DNA of 17,255 nt from UPXZ01 sp018055865 (GTDB taxonomy: Bacteria > Bacteroidota > Bacteroidia > Bacteroidales > Paludibacteraceae), in NCBI GenBank assembly GCA_964292695.1, contig CAXYWB010000047.1, positions 1 through 17,255 of the forward strand, read 5' to 3'. How positions within the stretch are numbered: position 1 is the stretch's first letter; each line of letters opens with the position of its first letter. The position numbers were made by a program, and so were the translations under genes. The notes under the pieces were generated by a model. The model was given only the letters and a program-made list of their open reading frames with translations, had not been told where the DNA came from and made no database searches. Positions 1 to 8,456 of this stretch are shown piece by piece.

Positions 1-1
1 A

Positions 2-193
2 ATTACCGGATCAGCCATTATGTCGGGATAAAAACCGGAGACACCTTACTACGTGAGGGCTTATGCCAAAAACGGCGCTAACGTTTTTTACGGCAATGAA
101 CTCACTTTTACCACCCCGGCTGCCGAAGAAAAAACCAATTCCAACAGCAACTTTGGGCAGAAAAAGGAATCCAAATCAGGTGGAAGTAAGTAA
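2..193 (+). pseudogene. 3' end of a fibronectin type III-like surface protein gene, interrupted by an in-frame stop
   Basis: Only the C-terminal end is in the window. Reading codons from base 2, the sequence gives ITGSAIMSG, a TAA at 29-31, then KPETPYYVRAYAKNG and GNELTFTTP, a polar tail rich in S, N, K and E, and a final TAA at 191-193. PYYVRAYA...YGNE(L/V)TFTT is the end of the fibronectin-III-like repeat common in secreted Bacteroidota proteins. Family members usually read GLKPxTxYYVRAYA, so the TAA sits where a Leu codon (TTA) is expected: one T-to-A change. The reading frame makes sense on both sides of the stop, so this looks like a nonsense mutation or a sequencing error, not a frameshift. 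The role would be extracellular or cell-surface, but the full domain layout lies outside the window. If the stop is an error, this is simply an intact 3' end. Confidence 0.7.
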
Positions 194-244
194 TTCAGCA
201 ATATTTTTGGCCTGAATAAAAATATTTTCAACAATATCAAAAAT

Positions 245-268
245 CCCCCCTTTTGGGGGTATTTTTTT
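245..268 (+). terminator. Rho-independent terminator after the Fn3-like gene
   Basis: A CCCCC arm (245-249) and a GGGGG arm (255-259) flank the loop CTTTT, followed by a run of seven T from 262. It lies about 50 bp after the stop of the upstream gene, in the right orientation to end its transcript. The C-run/T-run/G-run layout also resembles the G/C-run dispersed elements seen later in the window. Confidence 0.7.
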
Positions 269-272
269 AGAA

Positions 273-676
273 ATAATAAAGATAATTTTGCAGTGTTAAC
301 AATTTATAACACAAATTTCTAAGGTAATAATTATTTAATTTTTATTTTCGTGCATTCAACACGATGGATATAGTACAGCTTATATTCGTAAAATTTGGCT
401 ATTTGGTCAATGGTAGTTTGTACATTTATAAAAAACATATCACTAATTATAAGATAGATAAGTTTTTGTTAAACTGATTCAAAACACCGAAAATGAGAAA
501 TTATAATAAGACAATAATAAGTTAACACTGGAGTAGAGGCCGAAACTAACTGAAAAGTAAAGAAGTGAAAAGTTGTAAAACTGATTCAGAAGTTTTTTAC
601 TATAGATTTTTAACTGGAAGTTTAATTCAGGATATTCTATATTTCTTAATTCATAAACCCATTAAATTTTATTCTT
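273..676. other. Gene-free AT-rich intergenic region
   Basis: I see no plausible coding sequence in these roughly 400 bp. There is a TAATTTTG at 283-290 that fits the Bacteroidota -7 consensus TAnnTTTG, but no matching -33 TTTG at 19-21 bp and a very long distance to the next gene. An 11-mer, AAACTGATTCA, occurs twice (471-481 and 578-588). Between the copies lies a degenerate simple repeat in which TGAAAAGT appears at 551-558 and 566-573. A TAGATTTT at 603-610 is another weak -7 candidate closer to the Yip1 gene. No tRNA or clear structured RNA was recognised. Confidence 0.5.
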
Positions 677-1258
677 ATGAACTTAATTAATCGTGCAAAA
701 AGTATTTTGCTAACTCCAAAAACGGAATGGTCGTTAATCGAATCAGAACAAACAGACGTTAAGACCTTGACAACCAACTACATGTTGCCACTTGCCCTGA
801 TACCTGCCATAGCCGGTTTCATTGGTTTTGGCCTTATCGGACAAAATGTGTTAGGTTTTCACATTGGTTCAGCCGGCTACGGATTGCGCTATGCAATTGT
901 AAATCTGGTAAGCACTATCGGAGGTGCTTTTCTTACCGCTTACATTATCGACTTGCTTGCACCCAGCTTCGGCTCCGAAAAGAATTTTCTGCAATCATTC
1001 AAATTGGTAGTTTATTCTTACACTCCCATGATGGTGGCTGGTATTCTTTTAATTATTCCTTCATTGAGTATCCTTGCCACTTTGGCCGGTTTGTATGGTT
1101 TATATTTGCTTTATATCGGACTTCAACCCCTGAAAAAAACACCTGAGGACAAAAAAACAAGCTATTTTGTGGTTAGTCTGATTGTTGTAATTCTAGGTTC
1201 TTTTGTCCTTTCATCTATTTTATCATCCATATTTATTACATCTGGAATACGCTATTGA
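677..1258 (+). CDS. Yip1-family integral membrane protein
   Basis: A 193-residue polytopic membrane protein. The N-terminus (NLINRAKSILLTPKTEWSLI) is the short amphipathic lead with a TPxxEW motif typical of bacterial Yip1-domain proteins (PF04893). Hydrophobic segments follow at about residues 35-55, 67-90, 105-128, 130-148 and 163-188, giving about five membrane spans in the inner membrane. Bacterial members have no established biochemical role; eukaryotic Yip1 proteins act in vesicle trafficking, which should not be carried over. The ATG at 677 is chosen because it puts the conserved lead at the very start; no Shine-Dalgarno is visible, as is usual in this phylum. It is 85 bp upstream of the OmpA-type gene and in the same direction, so co-transcription is possible. 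Confidence 0.75.
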   Translation: MNLINRAKSILLTPKTEWSLIESEQTDVKTLTTNYMLPLALIPAIAGFIGFGLIGQNVLGFHIGSAGYGLRYAIVNLVSTIGGAFLTAYIIDLLAPSFGSEKNFLQSFKLVVYSYTPMMVAGILLIIPSLSILATLAGLYGLYLLYIGLQPLKKTPEDKKTSYFVVSLIVVILGSFVLSSILSSIFITSGIRY

Positions 1259-1343
1259 TAAATCCTTCTTCTCCTGTTCTTTAATAAAAATAGAAAAATT
1301 AATCCGATAAATATTTTATATTTAATCCCAAAAACCAAATATC

Positions 1344-2642
1344 ATGAAACGAACGCTATTATTTCTTTGTATCAGTTTACTGTTTAGTTTACAAATGAGT
1401 GCTCAGGGTTGGCTGGAGCGGGCCGGACAGCGGGTAAAAGACCGCGTGGTGGAAAAAGTAGAAAACCGTATTGACCAAAAAACCGACGAAGCAACCGATA
1501 AAGTGCTCGATAAAGCCGAAGGATCGGTAAAAAAATCGGGTAAGAAAAACCAAAAGGGTCAGGATGATGCTGAAGAAGCAACAGAAAGTAACGAAAATCA
1601 GGACGAAAATGCTGTAACAAATAGTAAAAATAAGCAGAAACTCGAATCGGTAAGTGCTTACGATTTTGTTCCGGGCGATAAAATCCTCTTTTTCGAAGAT
1701 TTCAGCCAGGATGCCATCGGTGATTTTCCGGCACTGTGGACAACCAACGGCAGCGGCGAGGTGAAAACAGTCAATATTGCTCCCGGCAATTGGTTTCACA
1801 TGAACGGCGATGATGCCGTGTATTGTTACACCAAAAATATCTCCTTCCCGGATAATTTTATTGTGGAATATGATATCATACCCGATGAGAATTTTCAGTA
1901 TGGAATATGTCTTACACTTTATCAGGAAAATCCCGAAAATCCGAAGGAAGTAAACGATGATCTTTATCCGGGGCTGAGAGGGTTGCATATTACTCCACAC
2001 TATGAAGGATGGGAAACAAAAGGGTATGAATCTGATCCCGACAAGGACTGGTTGATTGGTAAAGGCACTAAAAATCCTCTGCTTAAAGAAGAACTGAATC
2101 ATGTCATTGTATGGGTACAAAAACGCAGGGTGAGAATCTATCATCAGGGAGCCAAAGTGCTCGATATGCCCACAAACATCTATGCGGATACAAAATTTAA
2201 CCGGTTGCTTTTTTCAGGATGGGATCGCAACTGCGCACCTTTGATTACCAATATCAAAATCACCACTGCATCGCCCGATACCCGCAGCAAACTTATCACA
2301 GAAGGTAAATTGATTACCTACGGCATCACATTCGATGTGAACAAAGCCAATGTGAAACCCGAATCGTACGGCACTCTGAAAAGCATAGCCGATGTGCTGA
2401 CCGAAAATCCGGCTGTGAAAGTAAAAATCACAGGACATACCGACAGCGACGGCGACGCAGCCAAAAATCTCGATTTGTCACAACGAAGAGCAGAATCCGT
2501 GAAAAACGAACTTGCCAAAAACTTCGGCATTGATGATTCCAGACTTTCTACCGAAGGAGCCGGTGAAACAAAGCCGATAGCCGCCAACGATACTCCCGAA
2601 AACAAAGCTAAAAACCGCAGGGTAGAGTTTGTAAAGTTATAG
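1344..2642 (+). CDS. Secreted OmpA-family protein with N-terminal helical region and LamG-like middle
   Basis: 432 residues. A signal peptide (hydrophobic LLFLCISLLFSL, likely cleavage near residue 20) is followed by a charged, probably helical or coiled-coil segment with repeated VKDRVVEKVENRIDQK-like heptads (about 25-60). A low-complexity K/E/N/D linker runs to about 100. Next comes a region resembling a concanavalin/LamG-type beta sandwich (about 110-310, starting ILFFEDFS). The C-terminal OmpA domain (PF00691, about 325-432) carries GHTD and LSQRRAESV. D367 and R382 are the expected pair that binds meso-diaminopimelate in peptidoglycan. The protein probably sits in the periplasm or outer membrane and anchors to the cell wall; no beta-barrel is present, so it is not a classical OmpA porin. 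The next gene begins 2 bp after its stop, which implies translational coupling. The ligand of the middle domain is unknown. Confidence 0.85.
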   Translation: MKRTLLFLCISLLFSLQMSAQGWLERAGQRVKDRVVEKVENRIDQKTDEATDKVLDKAEGSVKKSGKKNQKGQDDAEEATESNENQDENAVTNSKNKQKLESVSAYDFVPGDKILFFEDFSQDAIGDFPALWTTNGSGEVKTVNIAPGNWFHMNGDDAVYCYTKNISFPDNFIVEYDIIPDENFQYGICLTLYQENPENPKEVNDDLYPGLRGLHITPHYEGWETKGYESDPDKDWLIGKGTKNPLLKEELNHVIVWVQKRRVRIYHQGAKVLDMPTNIYADTKFNRLLFSGWDRNCAPLITNIKITTASPDTRSKLITEGKLITYGITFDVNKANVKPESYGTLKSIADVLTENPAVKVKITGHTDSDGDAAKNLDLSQRRAESVKNELAKNFGIDDSRLSTEGAGETKPIAANDTPENKAKNRRVEFVKL

Positions 2643-2644
2643 TA

Positions 2645-3400
2645 ATGAAATCTTCACTTAAAATCAAGTTATTAGGTGTTGTTCTGCTCACTGCAAGTTA
2701 CGCAGTGGCGCAGAATAACACTCCGCAATACTTTTTGAACCAACTGCCAGCTTTACCCGGCAATTTTTGCAGTGCAAATCACGATGAAATTGAACGGTGG
2801 AATGACCGGATCACTTTGCTCAAAGATAAAATGATGGAACTCCATGTGGCCGAAAAGTATGCAAAAGAAGAATATCAAGCTACTGTAAAGCCCAATTTGG
2901 CACTCTACGAACCTTCCAATGAGGCAGTACGTGAAAGATTTAATAACATCATGGATGAAATTCAATCGGTTTCAGATAAATCAACGATGCTTCTGACGGA
3001 CTTTATGAATAAAAATGTAGAAAAAAAAGGGGAGATACTTGTGAAATATCGCCAAATGCGTGAACCACTCTATGAACAGAGAGATGAGGTAATCAGGCAG
3101 GGTAAAAGCACGTCGGCAATCGACATGAAAGTGTATAACCTCAACATGCAAGAATGTAAAGAGATGGCTGTAGTACGCAGAGAATTCTTATCGAAATACC
3201 GTGAGAGTCTGGACAAACTGGTAGAATACGGCATACGTGCCAATACACTTCAGGATGAGTCTTACGGAATAATCTATGAATCATATACATACAAAACCAG
3301 ATACGGATTTTGGCTGGAATATATCATGCCTTATGTAGATGAGCTTATGAACATTTACGACGACATTCCCATGAAAAATACTGACAGAGAAAACGTTTAA
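2645..3400 (+). CDS. Secreted helical protein of unknown function
   Basis: 251 residues with a signal peptide (KIKLLGVVLLTASYAVAQ, probable cleavage after AVA at residue 22). The mature part is rich in charged residues and leucine or methionine with long predicted helices (about 45-215). No domain is recognised. There is no transmembrane segment after the signal and no lipobox, so a soluble periplasmic protein is likely. It starts 2 bp after the OmpA-family stop, so the two are almost certainly one operon and may act together, for example with this protein as a partner of the helical N-terminal region of the OmpA protein; that last point is inference. The ATG at 2645 is the only start that gives a complete signal peptide. 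Confidence 0.8.
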   Translation: MKSSLKIKLLGVVLLTASYAVAQNNTPQYFLNQLPALPGNFCSANHDEIERWNDRITLLKDKMMELHVAEKYAKEEYQATVKPNLALYEPSNEAVRERFNNIMDEIQSVSDKSTMLLTDFMNKNVEKKGEILVKYRQMREPLYEQRDEVIRQGKSTSAIDMKVYNLNMQECKEMAVVRREFLSKYRESLDKLVEYGIRANTLQDESYGIIYESYTYKTRYGFWLEYIMPYVDELMNIYDDIPMKNTDRENV

Positions 3401-3482
3401 CAGAAAACTCTTTTGGAGTAAATTTTATTCTGATAAAAAAGCAAAAGCTTAAAGCTAATTCTAACAATTAAAACCGCAAAAA

Positions 3483-4142
3483 ATGAAAAAATTAATTTTT
3501 ATTCTCAGCACGTTGTTTTTGCTGGCTGCCTGCGGGCAGAAGCAAACCGGCGAATCGAAAACCGACGAGAATGCTGCCAAAGAAGTAGCAGCACAGGCAA
3601 AAAAAGGTAAAAAATACCCGATCGAAAAGGGAATTGTTTATCAGAAATCGAATGTAATGGGTATAGAAAGCAATCCGGTGATTTATTTCGATAAATGGGG
3701 CGAATGGGAAACAACCGAAACCACTACAACCATCGAAATGCTGGGCATGAAAGAATCGTCCACATCACTCAAAATAGTGAAAGGCGACGATAACTGGGAA
3801 ATCGATATGGATAAAAAAACCGGATATCACTACAACCGGCCTGCGGTCATCAACCAGTTAGGTGTGGATTTGGAAAATATAACCGCTGATATTATGGGCA
3901 AAATGAAACTGGAAAAAGTGGGCGAAGAAAACTTTCTGGGCTATCCATGTGTAAAATACAGTATGAAGAATGATGAAATGAAAATGGATGTGGAATATCT
4001 CACGTACGGAAATCTGATGATGAAAATGAGTGGCAAAATGATGGAAATTCCCACTTCCATCGAAGTTGCTAAAATCGAAGCGGTAACACCACCGGCCGAT
4101 AAATTTGAAATACCAGCCGGAGTAACGATTACAGAACAATAA
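3483..4142 (+). CDS. DUF4412-like lipoprotein
   Basis: 219 residues. The N-terminus MKKLIFILSTLFLLAAC is a lipoprotein signal with lipobox LAAC, giving lipidated C17, followed by a charged linker (about 18-45). The body starts YPIEKGIVYQKSNVMG and ends PPADKFEIPAGVTI. With the internal FLGYPCVKYS, this matches the layout of Bacteroidota proteins named DUF4412 domain-containing, whose beta-rich fold is thought to resemble periplasmic carriers such as LolA; I am fairly but not fully sure of this assignment. Several short runs of Met (MKMSGKMMEI) lie near the C-terminus. It lies 82 bp after the previous envelope gene and is closed by a strong terminator, so it is probably the last gene of the group. 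Substrate unknown. Confidence 0.75.
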   Translation: MKKLIFILSTLFLLAACGQKQTGESKTDENAAKEVAAQAKKGKKYPIEKGIVYQKSNVMGIESNPVIYFDKWGEWETTETTTTIEMLGMKESSTSLKIVKGDDNWEIDMDKKTGYHYNRPAVINQLGVDLENITADIMGKMKLEKVGEENFLGYPCVKYSMKNDEMKMDVEYLTYGNLMMKMSGKMMEIPTSIEVAKIEAVTPPADKFEIPAGVTITEQ

Positions 4143-4175
4143 ATTCTTGATAGAATCCTATTTCTCTGAAAATTC

Positions 4176-4218
4176 GCGTACAGCTGCTATCACTCAGATA
4201 GTGGCTGTCGCTTTTTTT
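4176..4218 (+). terminator. Strong intrinsic terminator closing the envelope gene group
   Basis: An extended hairpin: GCG (4176-4178) with CGC (4209-4211), ACAGC (4180-4184) with GCTGT (4204-4208), and CTATC (4187-4191) with GATAG (4197-4201), separated by a small TG/TG internal loop. Seven T follow at 4212-4218. It lies 34 bp after the lipoprotein stop codon. Confidence 0.85.
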
Positions 4219-4268
4219 AATATTCTCTAAAATGCAGCCGGCTTTTCCTGCAAACTGAATTTTCTTTG

Positions 4269-4276
4269 TATCTTTG
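4269..4276 (+). promoter_or_regulatory. Bacteroidota-type -7 box for the DUF2723 gene
   Basis: TATCTTTG is an exact match to the TAnnTTTG -7 consensus used by the primary sigma factor of this phylum. It follows a terminator and lies about 60 bp before the next start codon. No good -33 TTTG is seen at 19-21 bp, only T-rich sequence (TTTT at 4243-4246). Confidence 0.5.
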
Positions 4277-4336
4277 AGAGTTTTTTTTACAAAAAGTGTA
4301 ATTTAAGTAATTCATTCAATTATAAATTCGAATCCG

Positions 4337-7300
4337 ATGAAGAATTTCAGATTTTTGAACACCATTTCTGGCTGGTTAGCATTCGCTGTTGCAGCTGTCA
4401 CATACCTTATGACGATTGAGCCGACAGCAAGTTTTTGGGATACCGGAGAATTTATTTCGGCAGCCTATAAACTCGACGTAGGCCACCCTCCCGGAGCACC
4501 TTTCTTTATGCTCACAGCCAAATTTTTCTCACTTTTTGCCTCCGATACTTCGCAGGTGGCCATGATGGTCAACGCTATGTCGGCACTGGCAAGCGCATTC
4601 ACTATTTTGTTCCTTTTCTGGACCATTACCCATTTGGCCCAAAAAGTAGTCGGAAAATCCGACAATGAATTATCAACTGCCAATAAAATAATTATTCTCG
4701 GAGCAGGACTGACAGGCGCCCTGGCTTATGCTTTCTCAGATACATTCTGGTTCTCGGCCGTAGAAGGTGAGGTTTATGCCTATTCATCGCTTTTCACAGC
4801 CGTTGTTTTCTGGTTGATATTGAAATGGGAAAAAAATGCCGACAATCCGGGTTCCGACCGCTGGCTCATACTCATTGCCTACCTCATGGGACTTTCCATC
4901 GGAGTTCACCTGCTCAACCTGCTGGCCATTCCGGCTATCGTTCTTGTTTATTACTACAAAAAATACACTCCTTCTACCCGAGGAATTATTCTGGCAATGA
5001 CCGCCTCAATCGTTATTCTGGCTTTTACGCTTTACGGTCTCATTCCCGGAAGCATCATGTGGACTACCAAGTTCGAATTACTTTTTGTAAATGTGTTCGG
5101 AGCGTCTTACAACACCGGTTTATTCGTGTATATTTTGCTCGTTGTGGCGGCACTGGCGTGGGCAATTTACGAAACTCACGTCAACAAAAACTACAAGAGA
5201 ATGGCCGCTTCGTTCATTCTGGCAGTTACTATTTCGGGAGTACCATTCCTGTTCGAAAATGTGGTGCTGGGAATATTTATCATTCTCATAATGATTGCTT
5301 TCTTTGCTTACGGTAAGAAAATCGTAAAACCACGCTGGCTGAATACCGGACTGGTAATGATTACAGTCATTTTGATTGGTTATTCTTCGTATGCAGTGAT
5401 TATGATTCGTTCAGCCGCACAGCCTACCATGGATCAGAATTCGCCCGACAATGTTTTTTCACTCCAATACTATCTCAATCGTCAGCAATACGGCGACCGC
5501 CCGTTGCTTTACGGCGGCGTGTACAATGCTCCCATGAAACTGAAAGTAGAAGGAAATACTTGTACGTATGACGCCGACAAATCACCGCTTTATGCTCCAA
5601 AACCAAAGCGTAACGAGTCCGAAAAGGATGAATATGTAATTGCAGGCTATAAATTCGACTACAAAAAGGATGAAAAATTCATGATGCTTTTCCCCCGGAT
5701 GTACAGCGGTGATGCCAATCACATCAAAGCTTACAAGATTTGGGGAAATGTGGAAGGAAAGAAAGTGACGTATGATTTTTGCGGAGAACAGCGGAGTGAT
5801 ATCAGACCCACTTTTGGTGAAAATATGCGATTTTTCTTTGATTATCAGGTCAATTTTATGTACTGGCGCTATTTTATGTGGAATTTTTCAGGACGTCAGA
5901 ACGATATTCAGGGATATGGCGAAATTGAGCATGGAAACTGGATTACAGGCATTCCTTTCATTGATAATATGTTGGTTGGTGATCAAAAACTGCTGCCAGC
6001 CGAATTGAAAGAAAACAAAGGCCGGAATACCTATTTTATGCTACCGTTGCTGCTCGGCTTGTTGGGGATTTTCTTCCTGCTCAATGCCGGCAAACAGGGA
6101 AGTCATACTTTCTGGGTCATCATGCTCTTGTTTTTCCTCACCGGACTGGCCATTGTGGTCTATCTGAATCAGACTCCTTACCAGCCCCGCGAGCGAGATT
6201 ATGCCTACGCAGGTTCGTTTTACGCGTTTAGTATCTGGATTGGTTTGGGAGTAATGGGAGTTGGAAAATTGCTTGATAAGTTATTACCCAACAATGTAAG
6301 TGCTGCCATTGCTGCCATTGCCTGCCTGGGTATTCCGGTGCTGATGGGAGCTCAAAACTGGGATGATCACGATCGGAGCGGACGCACAACAGCCCGCGAT
6401 TTTGGTCAGAATTACCTCAATTCAACAGATAAAAATGCTATTCTATTTTCAAACGGAGATAACGATACCTTCCCGCTTTGGTACAATCAGGAAGTGGAAG
6501 GAGTACGCACCGATGTGCGCGTGTGTAATTTGAGCTACCTGCCTACCGACTGGTATATAGATCAGATGAAACGTCAGTCTTACGAGTCGGCGCCGCTTCC
6601 TATCTCCTGGGAGAAAAAAGATTATATCTCCGGCAGAAATGATGTTATGTCGGTTCAGGACCTTACCGAAGGCAAACCGTTCAATATGAAAGACGCATTT
6701 GAAATCATTAAAAGCGACGAGGCCGAATTCAAAATTGAAGGAGACGGTTTCTTCCCTTCACCCAAACTTTCATTGCCAGTAAATGCTGCCGAAGTGGTAA
6801 AAACCGGAACAGTAAAAGCCAAAGATATGGCGAAAATTGTGCCTGAAATGATATTTGAATTGCCCCGGAATGTATTCAAGGGAGAAGCCATGGTAATGGA
6901 AATGATCAAGGAAAATAACTGGAAACGTCCGATGTATGTATGTGTAACAGTGGGAGAGGAATTTTATCCGAAAAGTTTGAGTAAATACCTTTCCAGAACC
7001 GGATTGGTGTATCAGATTCTACCTGTCGGACAGCAAGACAGTACCCGGGTAAATGTGAATACAGAAAAAATGTACAACAACATGATGACAAAGTTCAAAT
7101 TTGGCGGTGTTGAAAATCCAAAAGTATATCTCGACGATCAGGTGATGCGTATGTGCAAAACTCACCGAATCCAGTTTACATACCTGGCCGAAGCATTGAT
7201 AGCCGAAGGAGATACTGTAAAAGCCAAAAAAGTACTGGAATACGTCAACAAAGTGATTCCGGCATCCACTGTTCCGCACGATTACAGTTCCAATATGATG

Positions 7301-7561
7301 GCGCTATACTATTACGAACTTGGAATGAAAGCTCAGGGAGATGCTATTCTGGACGCCGTTGCCAAAAATAGTGTTGAATACCTGACCTGGTACGCCGCTC
7401 TGAAACCATCACAGCAAAGCAATGCAACCAATTCCATCGGTCATGAACTGGCAGTATTGAATCAGGTGCTGCAACTGAGCAGTCAGGCAGACTCCAAAAC
7501 TATTTTTGATAAATACATGAAGGAATTCGAATCATTTGCCACCAAATTTAATATGAGGTAA
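4337..7561 (+). CDS. DUF2723-family membrane protein, putative GT-C glycosyltransferase (GT117-like)
   Basis: 1074 residues. The first part (to about residue 380) and a second block (about 560-680) are polytopic membrane sequence. The first lumenal loop holds SFWDTGEFISAAYKLDVGHPPGAP, with D35, E38 and H50, the signature of the DUF2723 domain (PF11028). An acidic residue in the first loop is typical of GT-C enzymes that use lipid-linked sugars. Between the membrane blocks lies a soluble insert (about 385-550). The C-terminal part carries FSNGDNDTFPLWYNQEVEG (N706-T711 core), conserved in this family, and ends in a helical TPR-like region (about 930-1074). The eukaryotic relative TMEM260 is reported to be a protein O-mannosyltransferase; for this bacterial protein sugar transfer to secreted proteins is an inference. 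It acts in the inner membrane. It has its own promoter-like box and is followed by a NodB-type deacetylase. Confidence 0.8.
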   Translation: MKNFRFLNTISGWLAFAVAAVTYLMTIEPTASFWDTGEFISAAYKLDVGHPPGAPFFMLTAKFFSLFASDTSQVAMMVNAMSALASAFTILFLFWTITHLAQKVVGKSDNELSTANKIIILGAGLTGALAYAFSDTFWFSAVEGEVYAYSSLFTAVVFWLILKWEKNADNPGSDRWLILIAYLMGLSIGVHLLNLLAIPAIVLVYYYKKYTPSTRGIILAMTASIVILAFTLYGLIPGSIMWTTKFELLFVNVFGASYNTGLFVYILLVVAALAWAIYETHVNKNYKRMAASFILAVTISGVPFLFENVVLGIFIILIMIAFFAYGKKIVKPRWLNTGLVMITVILIGYSSYAVIMIRSAAQPTMDQNSPDNVFSLQYYLNRQQYGDRPLLYGGVYNAPMKLKVEGNTCTYDADKSPLYAPKPKRNESEKDEYVIAGYKFDYKKDEKFMMLFPRMYSGDANHIKAYKIWGNVEGKKVTYDFCGEQRSDIRPTFGENMRFFFDYQVNFMYWRYFMWNFSGRQNDIQGYGEIEHGNWITGIPFIDNMLVGDQKLLPAELKENKGRNTYFMLPLLLGLLGIFFLLNAGKQGSHTFWVIMLLFFLTGLAIVVYLNQTPYQPRERDYAYAGSFYAFSIWIGLGVMGVGKLLDKLLPNNVSAAIAAIACLGIPVLMGAQNWDDHDRSGRTTARDFGQNYLNSTDKNAILFSNGDNDTFPLWYNQEVEGVRTDVRVCNLSYLPTDWYIDQMKRQSYESAPLPISWEKKDYISGRNDVMSVQDLTEGKPFNMKDAFEIIKSDEAEFKIEGDGFFPSPKLSLPVNAAEVVKTGTVKAKDMAKIVPEMIFELPRNVFKGEAMVMEMIKENNWKRPMYVCVTVGEEFYPKSLSKYLSRTGLVYQILPVGQQDSTRVNVNTEKMYNNMMTKFKFGGVENPKVYLDDQVMRMCKTHRIQFTYLAEALIAEGDTVKAKKVLEYVNKVIPASTVPHDYSSNMMALYYYELGMKAQGDAILDAVAKNSVEYLTWYAALKPSQQSNATNSIGHELAVLNQVLQLSSQADSKTIFDKYMKEFESFATKFNMR

Positions 7562-7672
7562 AAATCACGGTTTTTTGACACTTGTTTGTGAATCTGACCG
7601 CTGCGTGCGGTTTGATGTGCTAATCCGGATAATTGACTGTGACTGATTTTCACTTTTCTCAATACAAAAATG

Positions 7673-7680
7673 TAGCTTTG
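7673..7680 (+). promoter_or_regulatory. Bacteroidota-type -7 box for the deacetylase gene
   Basis: TAGCTTTG matches TAnnTTTG exactly and lies 27 bp before the start codon at 7708, giving a short leader. A T-rich stretch (TTTT at 7647-7650) is the only -33 candidate. This suggests the deacetylase can be transcribed independently of the upstream DUF2723 gene. Confidence 0.5.
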
Positions 7681-7707
7681 AGCGTTTGTAAGCTTTGAAA
7701 ACAACCA

Positions 7708-8325
7708 ATGAGGCAAATTCCTGACTTTATCAAACTAATGTGGCGCACGCCGGTTTGGCGGATAAATCCTTCAGAGAAAGTAATTTATCTGACTTTTGAC
7801 GATGGCCCTAATCCGGAGGTTACACCCCGGGTACTTGATATACTGGATGAATTTGAAGCTAAAGCTACTTTTTTTTGTGTAGGCGAAAATGTGATGAAGT
7901 ATCCGGAAATCTTTCAGGAAGTGAAACATCGAGGACATGCTGTAGGAAATCACACATTTAACCACGTGAAAGGAACCGAAAAAACAGTGAAAGAATATGT
8001 GGATAATGTAGGGAAAGCCCATGAATACATACACAGTAAACTTTTCAGACCACCTCACGGGAGAATTACTCTCAGCCAGGTGAATAAACTGAAAGCTGAT
8101 TTCAAAATCATTATGTGGGATTTTATTACGTATGATTTCGACCGGCAGGTGACATCAACCGAAATACTGAAAGAAGTGAAATTACGAAGTAGAAACGGTT
8201 CTGTAGTCATTTTTCACGATTCGCTGAAAGCCCGGAAAAATGTTTTGGAAGCATTGCCTGAAGCATTGCGGTATTGGAAAAAAGAAGGTTATGAGGTGAA
8301 GGCTTTACATGAGCTAACTCACTAA
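7708..8325 (+). CDS. NodB-homology polysaccharide deacetylase
   Basis: 205 residues covering one NodB/CE4 domain (PF01522). Visible motifs in order: TFDDGP (29-34, D31 the expected catalytic base and D32 the metal ligand), GNHTFNH (80-86, metal ligands H82 and H86), RPPHGR (114-119, where many relatives have RxPYG), WDFITYDFD (137-145) and VVIFHDS (166-172, H170). All catalytic positions are present, so an active metal-dependent N- or O-deacetylase is expected. There is no signal peptide or membrane anchor, so it is probably cytoplasmic, acting on a sugar precursor or lipid-linked glycan and not on mature cell wall; the substrate cannot be read from sequence. The ATG at 7708 fits the promoter spacing and the compact N-terminus before motif 1. 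Confidence 0.88.
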   Translation: MRQIPDFIKLMWRTPVWRINPSEKVIYLTFDDGPNPEVTPRVLDILDEFEAKATFFCVGENVMKYPEIFQEVKHRGHAVGNHTFNHVKGTEKTVKEYVDNVGKAHEYIHSKLFRPPHGRITLSQVNKLKADFKIIMWDFITYDFDRQVTSTEILKEVKLRSRNGSVVIFHDSLKARKNVLEALPEALRYWKKEGYEVKALHELTH

Positions 8326-8456
8326 AATTGAGATAATTGATTTTCTATCATTTTTCAGATACAAACTTATTTTTTTGGGAAAAACAGCCTCGTTTGTCTA
8401 ATCTCTGATAAATAACAATACACTGATAAAATCCTTTTTTAGGGGATTTGGAGTAC

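Noticed and set aside
1..75. Frame 1 reading at the window start as an alternative to the interrupted Fn3-like frame
   Set aside because: Frame 1 runs open briefly through the nonsense site but yields no family motif, whereas the chosen frame reads conserved Fn3-like sequence on both sides of the stop.
1389..2144. A 251-codon minus-strand open frame inside the OmpA-family gene
   Set aside because: It lies entirely opposite a gene with a signal peptide and conserved domain, is rich in F, I and C as expected from a reverse shadow, and has no domain features.
4825..5316. A 163-codon plus-strand frame inside the DUF2723 gene
   Set aside because: It is an alternative frame within membrane-coding sequence of a complete family member; no membrane or domain pattern of its own.
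7597..7611. Hairpin ACCGC/GCGGT after the DUF2723 gene as a terminator
   Set aside because: The stem is only 5 bp and is followed by just three T, so termination is not well supported.
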